Assembly: GCA_028554755.1 (NCBI GenBank) | Contig: JAPTOF010000003.1 | Coordinates: 352,501-416,500 of the forward strand | Direction of reading: 5' to 3' | Source: Cordia subcordata | Lineage: Eukaryota > Streptophyta > Magnoliopsida > Boraginales > Cordiaceae | DNA length: 64,000 bases | Shown here: piece by piece, positions 45,401-58,020 of the stretch | How positions within the stretch are numbered: the stretch's first letter is position 1 | How the letters are laid out: the number at the start of each line of letters is the position of its first letter | The notes under the pieces: model-generated | Seen by the model: the letters and a program-made list of their open reading frames with translations, nothing else | The model's database searches: none | What the model was told of the DNA's origin: nothing | Translations under genes and position numbers: made by a program

Positions 45401-48007
45401 AGATTCTATTCCCTATTTTAAAATTATTAGTAGTAACATATACTTATTACGTACAAGTCATAGGGGCCTAAGATGCTTTTTCGTCCTTTTGTTTTTTATT
45501 AATTCAATTTCAATAATTGTTCTTCATAATCATTGTGAATGCGTATTAGACATAAAAACATTATTTACATGGTGACAAGTGTTGATTAATTCGTTTTAGT
45601 TGAAAAAATAATAATAGATTATTGACTTGTTCTATCCCGATTATTATTAGATTGTCAATTATTATTGAAATTGGAGAATTTGATTATCCTTAGGAAAGTG
45701 ACCTAATAATCTGGGAGGAATAATGCATGTGTAATGTGACAGGGCCATTGTTTCACATGGGATGGTACCATCTCTTCTATCAATACAATCCAGATTCAGC
45801 TATATGGGGCAACATCACATGGGGCCATGCAGTGTCCAAGGACCTCATCCACTGGCTCCACTTACCTTTCGCGATGGTACCCGATAGCTGGTTCGACATC
45901 AATGGTGTCTGGACCGGCTCCGCAACCATCCTTCCGGATGGCAACATTGTTATGCTCTACACTGGTGATACCGATCAACTAGTCCAGGTCCAAAACCTTG
46001 CCTACCCTGCCAATTTATCTGACCCGTTCCTACTCGAATGGGTCAAGTATCCGGGTAACCCTGTCCTCGTCCCCCCGCCAGGTATTGGGGTACAGGACTT
46101 CAGGGACCCAACAACCGCGTGGCTCGGGCCAGATGGGAAATGGTTAATCACAATCGGGTCGAAAGTTAACAAAACGGGTATATCGCTTGTGTATGAAACC
46201 ACCAACTTTACGAGCTACGAGTTATTAGACGGTGTCTTGCATGCAGTTCCGGGTACGGGTATGTGGGAGTGCGTGGACTTTTACCCGGTTTCGATGGTTG
46301 AGGGTAATGGGTTGGACACGTCATCTAATGGCCCAAATGTTAAGCATGTGTTGAAAGCTAGTTTAGATGACAACAAACATGATTATTATGCAATTGGCAC
46401 ATACGACCCGTATAAGAACCAGTGGACACCCGATAACCCGGAACTGGATGTGGGTATCGGTTTGAGATTGGACTACGGCAAGTACTATGCATCAAAGACG
46501 TTTTATGATCAGCATAAGCAGAGACGACTTATATGGGGTTGGATTGGTGAGACAGATAGTGAAGCTGATGATCTTATGAAACAGTGGGCATCTGTTCAGG
46601 TGTATATTATTCATCTACAATTTTCTTAAAAGTTAGAATTTTTAACATCTCAACAAATAATTTTTTTTTCAAATTTTTTTTTTAAAAAAAAAGTGTTTTT
46701 AAAAAAAGCTAATCCAAACTAACCCTATATTGCTCTTGTTTGCATCCAACTCAATTTGGAAAAGAAATGGTTTTTCTTAAATTTCTGTCATCCTAATCTC
46801 ATGTCTTCCACAGACTATCCCCAGGACTGTGGTGTTCGACAAGAAAACAGGCACCAATTTGGTTCAATGGCCGGTTGAAGAAGTGGAACGCTTGAGATCA
46901 AGTAGCTCTTCCTTTGATGAGGTTAAGCTGAAACCAGGCTCCATTGTGCCACTACAAGTTGATTCTGCTACTCAGGTCTATATACACCTATACATCTGTT
47001 CAAAAGTTTATCTGTTTAAACTTAAGCAGCCAAACTTAATTGATGAATACGCTGCAGTTGGATATAGTTGCGACATTCAAAGTAGAAGGGGATCCAAAGG
47101 CCACCCTGGAAGCTGATGTAGGCTACAATTGCAGCAGTAGTGGTGGCGCTGCTGCAAGGGGCGCCCTGGGACCATTTGGCGTGGTCATTGTTGCTGATGA
47201 CAAGCTCTCTGAGCTGACGCCCGTCTATTTCTACATTGCCAAGGGCACTGATGGCCAGGTTGAGACTCATTTCTGCACTGACAAATCAAGGTTAATTTGC
47301 TTCTTCTTCAAATCTTTGATTTAATCTCTTTGATTTTATGTGTGTTTTTTTTTTTTCCTTAAATCCTAATTAATGAGAAGAAAATATTTTATGGAGTACT
47401 TGGATACGTTGCTTGGTGCAGATCATCACTGGCATCTGAAGTTGGCAAACCAATTGATGGGAGCAAAGTACCTGTACTGGATGGTGAAGATTATGCAATG
47501 AGATTATTGGTATGTCATATATATATATATATATATGGCCCTCACTCCCTCTTTTAGCCTCCTTCATTTCAATAATTTAAAACGGGATCGATTCTTTTCC
47601 CCCAACATCATAACACGTTGACAAGAGAAATTTCGTACTCCCGATTATCCATCCTATGCTTCCGATAATCAAATGAGACACTCTTTCTCCGCTTGTAGTA
47701 CTAGACTAAGTTAGAAACTTAGTAATAGTTTTTAATCAACTTGAATACTAGTAGCTTATTGTACAAAATTTGTTCCTCACACGTCATATTCATATCATAA
47801 AATCAGGTTGATCACTCGATAGTGGAGAGTTTTGGACAAGGAGGGCGAACCGTAATCACATCACGAGTTTATCCAACAAGAGCAATCGACGGTGCAGCCC
47901 GAGTTTTCGTGTTTAACAATGCCACGGCTCTGACTGTGACTGCATCAGTCAAGATATGGAGAATGGCTTCGGCTACTATTCACAATTTCCCATTGGATCA
48001 GCTGTAA
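42483..48007 (+). CDS. Vacuolar acid invertase (beta-fructofuranosidase, GH32), 660 aa
   Basis: It cleaves sucrose to glucose and fructose in the vacuole. Exons are 42483-42915, 43182-43190 (9-base mini-exon), 45743-46599, 46814-46975, 47058-47290, 47422-47509 and 47807-48007; 661 codons with consistent phases. The N-terminal propeptide has an acidic/LL-containing cytosolic start and a membrane anchor at about 42-64 ([19 protein letters not shown]), the usual vacuolar sorting form. Catalytic motifs are NDPNG at 144-148 (nucleophile D145), FRDP at 267-270 (transition-state D269) and WECVDF at 322-327 (acid/base E323). Val in WECVD marks the vacuolar rather than the cell-wall (WECPD) class. The C-terminal beta-sandwich ends in [20 protein letters not shown]. 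Intron 2 is 2.55 kb. Neighbouring TPP also concerns sugar metabolism but is independently transcribed. Confidence 0.96.
43182..43190 (+). other. 9-base invertase mini-exon encoding DPN
   Basis: ATCCTAATG lies between CTGCAG and GTATGT. With G from exon 1 and GG from exon 3 it gives the codons for D, P, N and G of the NDPNG active-site motif. This tiny exon is a known feature of plant acid invertase genes. Confidence 0.95.
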
Positions 48008-48009
48008 AA

Positions 48010-48045
<36 letters not shown>

Positions 48046-50096
48046 TGTTTTTACTACATATATAATATTTATCTAGTATTTAGTTTAATGTAGTTGTGGA
48101 GAAACATGAGAGAGAGAGAGATATTTGAGAATTATTATTATGAGAGTTTTAAGCTGGAGGTGTGCTAATCCCAGTCCAAATATGTGTATATAGTCTTTAT
48201 TTTGTTTTTCTTTTCTTTTTTGGTTGGGTGAGCTACATGAAAATTATTTCACCTTTCATTGGAGTTTGTTCTCTTCATCATAATGCCTTCTATTGTTTTT
48301 ATTAATTATTGTATATGAAACTTCTTTTTGCGGCGTTACTGTATATGAAACTTGCAATTGAAGGCCGCACATAATTGATCTAACTCATGTTTATATGAAA
48401 ACAAATAAAATAAATACTCCAGTTTATAAGTGAAAAAAATAAAAAAATAAAAACGGAGTCAGTGAGTCTTGTATAGTTAGTAAAAACTTAAATTAATTAT
48501 AGTTTTGTGTTGATGGGTAATTTTGAGTTATTTGAATGTGATAGAGATATAAGAGAAGAAAAATTTCAAGAAAAATAATGGCCAATTTTCAAAGATGTAA
48601 TGGAGATAGTAGCTAAAATCAATTATTTGCGATTTGAGTACGCTAGAAGGACCTCATTTTGGGTAGTAAAGCAATGTTTGTTAGGTAAGTTAATCATTGA
48701 TTGGGTTGTTTATACTGTCTCTATTTTGGAAAAAAAAATTATAAATGATTTGTACTCCACTTATATGAGATGAAACGGATATATCACTTATTAGCTTTCA
48801 TTTATGTGAATTACTATTTTTCACCAAAAGAAAAAAAAAAAGAGAGAGACAGAGAAAAAAAACTTCATCTTGGTTGTGGACTATTTGCTCACAACCGTCC
48901 AATCACACTTTTACAAAATCTGATTTAAAAAAATAGTAGCGATTAAACTTTCAAATTTAGAGCAGTTGAAAATTTCTTAAATTAATTTCTTTTAATTCTA
49001 GAAGTTGATAAATTCTCAAAATCGTAAAATGAATTTCTACAATGATCTATATCTATTGTCCGATCATCTTCTTATTAGAATTGTATCCATTAACTTAGTT
49101 TCTAAAAATAATGAAAATAACCTTCAAACCATTAAATATAATTTCTCGTTTTTCTTCTATGATAGAATCTCACTTTAGAATAGCATTGGATCATTTTCCT
49201 CACAAATTCTATCATAAAGTAAAATATACATTATTCTCCTATAATTTATTTTATTAGCTAAAGTTATTTCTTTATAATCTATATAGTTAGTTACTGATAT
49301 GCTATCTTCTAAACCAAATCTCATAATCTTTTGTCCTTTTGAAATTAGAACACACTTCCTCTTTCTTTCTTTTTTTTATTCCCCCTTTCTTTTCCATTAT
49401 CTCTTAACATATATTAACAAAATTGTCACAAAAATCAAGCGATAAACAATATATTTCAATTTTATAATATTGTGACACGCGTTTATACACCCTTCATGTC
49501 ATTAATATAATATTTATGATACAAAAAGATAAATTTATTTTTAAAATTCACAATAGTTTGCTACCCATCACCTCACTTTTTTCTTCTTCTTCTTCTTCTT
49601 TGGGTCAAGCACCACAACAACTGATGAAATTACAGGATATAAGTAACTAACTAAATATCACGTTAATCCCCATAATTTGTTATAAATTTTAAAATAAACA
49701 CAAAATCGTCAATTTAAGAGCGTGTATGTAATATGTTTGAGAACATCGGGGCTATTTACCTAAAGTCTTTGGTGAGAATTTTTACTCAGATGATTTTTTT
49801 CAAAATCTTTTTTTATTAAGCAAGTAAAAACGAATTCATTAATTGGTCAAAAGTTCAATTTCTTTTATATCATGTGAGGTGACAACAATGTTGAAGGTCT
49901 GCCGGACGATTTTATAGGCATATTTTTAGTCTTATCTCCATGTTTTTCATTTTATTTTATTTTATTTTTCTTCTTTTTTCTTTTGGTAAAACTATAAGGT
50001 CTGGCTTTTTTGCCTACCTGCTTTTCTTTTTTAATTTGCATTTTTGTCTATATTGTTTGTGTTTTTCAGATACAAAGAGATGTTAATCTGCAATAC

Positions 50097-50129
<33 letters not shown>

Positions 50130-50339
50130 GACACATATATATATATGTATGTATGTATATATTAAAAGATGTTGCTATTGATGGGATTGACTTGTAATCG
50201 TTAAATTTTGAACGCAAAATTACAAGAGTCTTAAGCTGTGGTAGCAGTTGTTACACTTCTATGACCTCTTCCTAAGTTAACATTTAGAGTTTGTTTAAAT
50301 TAATGTTTTCTTTAAAAGTGTTTCTTTAAATAACTTTTG

Positions 50340-50385
<46 letters not shown>

Positions 50386-52449
50386 ATCTATCTATCTATC
50401 TATCTTGGAAACGAGAGAATGGAGCAACACAAGGATTTCAATGCGTTATTCTTTTCCTCATTCACTTTTGTATTTCTAACATTTTTGCCACATAAAAATA
50501 TCATTTATGAAATTTATTTTGTTTGTTCATAAATTATTGTTAGGAACTTTTTTATCGTCAAAGATCGGAGATAGGATTACCGGAAAACAATCTGGAATTT
50601 CTAGAGTGATTCCGTAAACCAAATTGATTGAGTTATTGCAAATAGCATCCTCATCTTCATGTGATTTATTATTACGAGTATATTATGTAATTCTTTATAA
50701 TCCAAAAACAGACACAGAATTCTCCTGGGTGCTGAGGAAGCAGGAGCCATTGACCATTGTCATGTTGATGTGGGGCCCCTGTTTCCTCATTCTCTTTTTT
50801 TCTCTTCGGCCTTCAAAAATGGATGTGGGGCCTGGAAATCCAAATTCGATGGTGGGCCTGGCCTTGGAATATCCGTTTAATTAGCGATAAGGAGGAATTA
50901 AGCCCCACAAGAGAATAGCTGAGGGGATTTTGGTCACGCTTTTTTGTGTATTTAATAAATATAAATATATATAAATAAATTCCAATTGGTCAGTTTTTTC
51001 GGTAGGTGGGGACCACCCCCTGAGTGTGTGTAAGTGGGGGCCCATAACCCCCTAAAAGGTCGTTTTTCTACGTGCGAAAAGGGGCGAAGTTCAGAAAATC
51101 TGAACGTTGGCGAATAAAAGGAAAGACTTCACTTTTTTCTTCCTTTTTGCCAAAACTCTCGACTTGTCTGTTAGTTGTTACCGGATATAGCCGGTTGAGC
51201 TATTTTCAAATCCTTCATCCTTTTGTGTTTTGTTTTTCCTTTATTCTTTTTCACTAATCGTAAATCATTTAATTTTGGACCAACCATATGCTTAGTAATG
51301 TTATTATTATTTTTTAACTTTTAGACGTTTCTGGCTAAATTTTTCTTTAACTTATTTCTTTAATTAGTTTACGAGACATTAATTACTTACCGTCAAATAT
51401 TTTGGACTTTTAGCCTTTTTCCTTTTCCGTTCTCTTCTGGATTTTCAAGATCTAGACTTTTCTTATGTTATGGGGTCTTTTCCATACTTGCATTCCATTG
51501 TTATGGTAGGTAGAGCATAGAATTCCAAGTGACATAAATTGTTAATTTCAATTCTTATGAAATAGAATCATAGTTTTTTCTTATTATTCCTTTCACAATT
51601 GTTCTAGTGACACTTCTTTTTTTTTCATAAAATTTAACATCAATTGCTTCGATCCTTTTAGTTAAAATTTACAATGATAGAATTCTAATGAAATTAGTAT
51701 ACACTTTTTCTTTCATCTTCTAAAGTATTCATATCAAATATAGCTTATCGTGTCAAGGCAACTTTTCTATGTTTGCATGGAGAATTTGCATTTTGTTGTG
51801 ATCACGTAGGTAAATTTATATAATACTCAAATTGGATGAAAGTTTTCAACATCGAATAAGAAACAAAATAATAAAAAAAAAATGAATAACTTTTATAGAG
51901 ACACTTGCCAACTCAAACCATCAAAATTTCTAATTCATTATTTATCACGTTTACCAAAACCCAAAGTGTGGCTGCAAATGGAGAAAACCAATAAGTCCAT
52001 TATCATAACAAATTATTACAAATTGACAAACCGCATTACTCGAGTTAAGCAACTCACTCTGGTATGTGTAACTTTCAACCCAAAAAGCCAGTAGCCGGTA
52101 AACAGGAAACGCACATCGCGCCACTCACCCCTAGGAGAACACGCAGAAAAAGCGCACTTATTAGAAATTATAATATATATTCCCTATTTATTTATTTATT
52201 ATTATTATTCACACTTTTTCACCATGATAATCTCTTGACGTGCTGCTCAAACTTTTCACATTCAAAATCCAACTCACACTTCCCTCCTCCTCCACCTTCT
52301 TCCCCCTCTCACATTTCTGCTAAAACTACACATATACACACATTTCACACACACACATACACATATATATACACACACACATCTACATAGATACCCAAGA
52401 GATATAAGTTTTAATTAATAAGAAAGAAGAAGGTTTTGTAGTGATAACA
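48008..52449. other. Intergenic DNA between invertase and the SKU5-similar gene
   Basis: TA microsatellites lie at 48013-48043 (invertase 3' UTR), 50096-50126 and 50342-50404. Long AT-rich stretches hold only short frames. 50700-51060 contains repeated GTGGGGCC(C/T) motifs. 52320-52385 is CA/TA-rich and probably part of the leader of the next gene. No gene recognised. Confidence 0.5.
50342..50404. repeat. Compound (TA)n(CTAT)n microsatellite
   Basis: About 20 TA units run straight into five CTAT units. A pure, long tract of this kind is usually polymorphic. Confidence 0.95.
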
Positions 52450-55400
52450 ATGGCGGTTTGGTGGTGGGTGGGGCATTTGTTGTTGTTTCACGTCGGCATG
52501 CTTGTAAGAATGGGCTCAGCAGGAGACCCATTTGCGAATTTTGATTTGGAGCTTTCTTACATCACGGCTTCTCCACTTGGTGTTTCACAACAGGTCCCTT
52601 TACTCTCCTTCACCATGACTGTGTCTCCGTGTCTATTTGAATTCATTTGGGTTTTCTTTTCTTCTCCTTTAGTGTTTTTCTGGGCTTTGAAATTATAAAC
52701 TGGTATTGTGCAAAATTTTCCCTTGACGGTCTCAACTTTGGGCTACCGTAATAATCTAATGCATAACTTTGAGTCTTCTAATTAGTTCTTATGTGTCTCG
52801 CTGCTGTTAGTTTACTATTATAGTCTAACTTGTAACTTTCACAAAATACAAGTTGATTTTTCATCAATGGCCAAGCGATGAACTGATTAATACGGTTGCT
52901 TTTTCCCTTTTCCGAGATATGCATAAGTTTGAGTTAAATGGTTAAAGTTCTCGTAGAAAATAAGCCAAGGAATAAGATATGCATGCGCGGAGTTTTATAC
53001 GTTTATCTTGTAGTCATTGCTTTTGGGCTTTTACTTGTTTACCCCATTTGTTAATTGTTTCTCCATTTCTTTTACTTTTTTTTGCCATAAGGGCGGTTGA
53101 TATAAATGTTTTGCGATTTGAGTGAATGTAATAGCAAGCCGGTTCACATGGCTTGATTGGGACGCAATTTAAGGGAATGATTATCTTTCCCCTTTCTCAT
53201 AGATTTTGCTTATGTTGAAAAGTTTTCACATTTCAAATAGGATACTTAATTAATGATATTGAAGTTTTTAAGGACCATCTGCCGTAAGCTGAATTTTCGA
53301 TTTTAAACTTCCCATTAATTAATTTTTCTTTTTTTCAGTTAAAATAGCCTGAAAGTGTGTGTTACACCTTTAGGTGCTCTCCGTTGTTGAAGCTTCGTGG
53401 ACTGAGCTTCCCTTTCATGCCCTCCAAATCCATTGAGCTAAGAATTACACTATTTTGCCATTGTGTGTGTTTCTGCGATGTGGTATTAAATTAATAAGAT
53501 GGTTTAGATTTATTGGCTCATTGTTTTACATGGTTCACAAATGGTGGATGTTAGATGTCTAGTGGAAAAGGTGATTACTAACGTGCAGCAAGCTAATACC
53601 GGGTTTATATTTGCTGCAGGTTATAGCCGTTAATGGGAAATTCCCGGGGCCGATTCTCAATGTTACTACTAACTTCAATGTTGTGGTGAATGTCAGGAAT
53701 AAATTGGATGAGAACCTCCTTATGACATGGTGAGTATTTTGCATTAATTACTAATTGTAATTTATCTAAAGGAAATACTTCATTCTGTTTATCTCTGTTC
53801 TTGTGGATAGGTGTTAATACGTGCACTGATAAATTCACCTGTCTGTGGTGTGACAGGCCTGGAATTCAGATGCGCCGTACTTCTTGGCAAGATGGTGTGT
53901 TGGGCACAACCTGTCCCATCCCTCCGAAGTGGAACTGGACCTATCAGTTTCAGGTTAAGGACCAGATTGGTAGTTTCTTTTATTTCCCATCACTCAGTAT
54001 GCATAGAGCGGCAGGCGGTTTTGGTACTTTTGTTATTACAAAAAGGGCACCAATCCCTCTTCCCTTCAATATGCCTGATGGAGATATAGTCATCATGATT
54101 GGTGATTGGTATACCAGGAACCACACGGTAAGCATCTGTTTTTTTTAGTGTTAAGGTTTCATCGTTAACTTTGAAAGTGAGCTGGAGCCTCTTTCAAATG
54201 TTAGGCTTTGCGGAAAGACCTGGATGCTGGAAAGGGATTGGGAATGCCGGATGGTGTTCTTATTAATGGCAAGGGCCCTTACAGATACAATACCACACTT
54301 GTTCCAGGTGGCATTGACTATGAGACTATCAATGTTGATCCAGGTCAAATTCTTTACACATTAATGAAGCTTCCAGTTTTCGGTAAATTGTGTTGCATAA
54401 CCATTTCCTGTTCTGTAACATTCTTGGTCAACCAGTGTCTTAAATTTCCAAACGGTGTGCTAGGAACCCTTTTTTATGCTCTTGATTTCATGATCACTAT
54501 GATGCTATCTTTTTATTGATTCTATGGATCTAAGCCTTCTCTTACCCTACTTGATTTTAGTCATATAATCTAAAGTTGTTCTAAATCTTGCAAACTTGAC
54601 ACCGCAAGGATTGTTACCAATGTAGAAAGACAAAGGATGACTTTGTATCGGCTTCCGCTCGATCATCTATGCTTTCCGTTTTCTATTTTGGCTACCACTG
54701 TCTTCCAAAATAAATATTTGGATATTTGTTTACTCCAGTCTTAGACATTGATATTTACACACTATAATTCTCAAAGCCCTGAGTTTTGGGTTTAGAACCA
54801 CAGCCATGCTATTTGTCTTCTCTTTGTTTGTCTGATTCAAGGGGGAAGGGCCTGTTGAGTTCTTAAAAATCATAATTTTTTTCGTTTAAATAACAAAATG
54901 GATTCCTTTTTCTGCTGTTTAGAAGTTTATATCTTAGTAAAATTAACTCACAACTTCTGAGAAACTGCAGGCAAAACTTATCGTATCCGGGTGCATAATG
55001 TCGGAGTCTCAACTTGCTTGAATTTCCGTATTCAGAATCATCCCTTACTTCTGGCAGAAACAGAGGGATATTATGCAATGCAACAAAATTATTCTAGCAT
55101 AGATATTCATGTCGGACAATCTTACTCTTTTCTGGTAACCATGGATCAAAATGCAAGTAGTGATTACTATATTGTAGCAAGTGCTAGGTTTGTGAATCAA
55201 TCGGTTTGGCAAAGAGTTACTGGTGTGGCAGTTTTGCATTACTCTAACTCCAAAGGCAAGGCAACTGGGCCTCTGCCAGACCCCCCAAATGATGTTTATG
55301 ACACGTCTTATGCATTGAATCAGGCTATGTCTATCAGGTTTGTTCTGTGATTAACTTGTATCATGTTTATTACCAGTAAATGCCTCTTATTACATGTCTA

Positions 55401-56707
55401 CTTTTTAGTTCAACCATTTTTTTGTACCGTTCATAAATTTCTCTGGCAAATCATATTAAAGTGAATATTTGGAGAATCTCTGAAAGAATGGAGTGAACTG
55501 ATGATTATTATTGCCCTGTAGTGTTCAATTGCACCTTGCATCTTGTAATTTTTTGTAAAACCTACTTGCTGTTAAATATGTATACTTGAATTGTTTGAAG
55601 ATACGACTATGTTTTGTTTCCGTAAAGTTGATTTCTAAAACAAGATTTCTAACTTTATCAGGCAAAATGGGTCTGCGAGTGGAGCTCGTCCTAACCCGCA
55701 GGGGTCTTTTCATTATGGATCTATTAATGTGACAGATACATACATATTAAGGAGTATGCCGCCAACAACAATTGATGGAAAACTCCGAGCTACATATAAT
55801 GGGATATCTTTTGTCAATCCTGATACCCCTATCAGGCTTGCAGACGTGTACAATGTGAAGGGTGATTACAAGCTTGATTTCCCGATTAAGCCAATGAACA
55901 GACCCCCAAGGATGGACAGATCTGTTATTAATGCTACATACAAGGGATTTATAGAAATCATATTGCAGAACAATGACACTGTTGTGCAGAGCTTTCACAT
56001 GGATGGTTATTCATTTTTTGTGGTTGGGTATGTTTTTTCCATCAACCATCATTTGCATTATTTATCTAGATCACAACATAATACATGCATTTAACATTGT
56101 ACAATGCAGGATGGGTTATGGAGAATGGACAGAAAATAACAGGGCCTCATATAACAGGTGGGATGCAATATCTCGCTCCACTACTCAGGTAATGCTGGTT
56201 TTCAGTCTTGATTCTAGTGGATTTCTCCAGTTATAAAGACTTTTGAGTGTTTTTGTTCTTTTCTGTTATGTGCCTATGTGTCGGCACCTAATCGTGACCT
56301 GTGTCTTTCCACACAGGTTTTTGCTGGAGGATGGACAGCAATACTTGTTTATCTTGACAATGTTGGTGTCTGGAACCTTAGGACAGAAAATCTTGATAGA
56401 TGGTATCTGGGCCAGGAGACATACATGAGAATTATAAATCCTGAAGATACTAGCAACAAGACAGAGGCACCTGTGCCCGATAATGCCCTTTACTGTGGTG
56501 CCCTGCGCCACCTGCAGAAGTAAATATCTCTCGCAACCCTCTATTTTGTGTGAGTATTATCTGTTTTTCTCTTAGGGACTAATGCCTGTTTCTGTGTTCT
56601 ATGTTAGGCCACAGATAGTATCTTCATCGGTGACAACAATTGGTGGCAATTCGAAGCTTTGTTTTACTCTGCTTGTGGTGCTTTTGGCTGCCATATTGAC
56701 GTTGTGA
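52450..56707 (+). CDS. SKU5-similar (SKS) multicopper-oxidase-like protein, 592 aa
   Basis: SKU5/SKS proteins are secreted, cell-wall or plasma-membrane relatives of laccases and ascorbate oxidases, involved in directional growth. Exons are 52450-52593, 53620-53729, 53857-54127, 54205-54343, 54971-55337, 55662-56027, 56110-56188, 56317-56519 and 56608-56707; 593 codons. A signal peptide (about 1-25) is followed by FDLELSYITASPLGVSQQ, three cupredoxin domains and a Ser-rich tail plus hydrophobic end (LCFTLLVVLLAAILTL), which suggests a GPI anchor. Copper ligands are missing: the usual HWHG position reads MTWPG, and HPFHLHG reads QSFHMDG. The terminal HCHxxxH is replaced within LVYLDNVGVWNLR. 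Many NxS/T sites are present. It is therefore probably non-oxidase, as for the family. Confidence 0.94.
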
Positions 56708-57889
56708 TAATGGCTGTAATCGACAGTAGGATTGAAAGCTTTGGGGGAGAAATAGTGGTGGATTTTTCATCCTTGCAACTCTTTTTCTTTTTATTTTATA
56801 CAGCTTCTTTTTACATATTAATGTTGCAGCAAGTGTCAATTTGTGTAGAGTCATAGTACATGTTTAGTTGGTCTATGTGGGTAGTTTCAATCAATCTTGA
56901 TGTATAAAACAGCAAAGTGATGATTGAACCCTTCTTTTGTTCCATTCTTGGATCCAATGCCTCAAGAGGAAAGAGAAAGTTGTATGGCTTCCTATATATT
57001 CATTTGGTTCTTCATCTTTTGCAAAGTCATCAATTAAGAATTTCATTTCACTAAAAGAAGGCATTCATACTTTTGGTAGTAGCAAACAAAATAGCTTGCC
57101 ACTCTATCCCTGGATTTAAACGATATTAATTAATTAATGGTGAAGCGATCATGTTGGACTATCGCTTTACCAATGGAGCAAGGTCCAGGTAATGCGGAGA
57201 ACTAAAATGCCGGTAGATTATGGATCTCATATATTGGTCTGTCTATTAACGATATTGTAAGGAAATACTATTCGGCAAAAAAAAAAAAAAAAAAAAGTAA
57301 ACAAAAACTTCAAATTTGAATTCATTATAGATATTATATAATGATTGACTAACTTCAGACATCTAATATGTTTGGGATAAAAACAAGGTACCCTTTTCTT
57401 TCCTCTTAATAATGGTCAAATGAATTGCCGCCAATTAAGCCTCATGTTTGTATGGTGACTGACTCAGAGATGAGGATGAACCATTGGTGAAATTAATATA
57501 TATATTAATTGACTTTTTCTTTTTGTCAATGAAATATTAATATATGTATTTATCGATGCTATAATAATATTGTGGCAGAATTGGCTAGCTAAACTAAGGG
57601 ACCTTAATCATTGAGTAAACAACGTGTGTCTCTTTGGTGGTTGGCTGCTCGAATGCATGTAATTTTTGTCTCTGTCCATAATTGACCACAATAAATTAAT
57701 ATAGTTAGTGTTCCAGGTTTATGCTGCAGAACCTTAACAATGTGACCGGATTTTCGGATGCAAACAATATAATTAGATGCAAATAATTGCAGTCACATGA
57801 AGTATCTCATGCCGTTAATCATGTTTACTTCTTCCACACTCTTGCATGTTCATCAAATCCTAAATGTTATCCACCGTCCAGGTGTCTTG

Positions 57890-58020
57890 GCATGCGTGTA
57901 TATATCTTTTGAACCCCGACCCACAACCCCTAACCCTCGTCTCCATGAAATTTGAACTTAGAACCTCGTTCTTGAGAGAAGTAACATCAACTATTTAAGC
58001 TAATCCCTCATGCGATCTTG
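57890..58020 (-). repeat. Possible SINE head (tRNA-like A and B boxes)
   Basis: On the minus strand GGGATTAGCTTAAATAGTTG (A-box-like) is followed about 30 bases later by GGTTCTAAGTTCAAAT (B-box-like). This is the arrangement of tRNA-derived SINE promoters. No clear tail or target duplication was seen. Confidence 0.3.

Noticed and set aside
50624..50884. Plus-strand 86-codon frame
   Set aside because: No domain, and the surrounding GTGGGGCC motifs look like non-coding repeat; a non-coding reading is more likely.
57920..57945. Telomere-like AACCCCTAACCCT stretch
   Set aside because: Only about two units; too short to be an interstitial telomere array.
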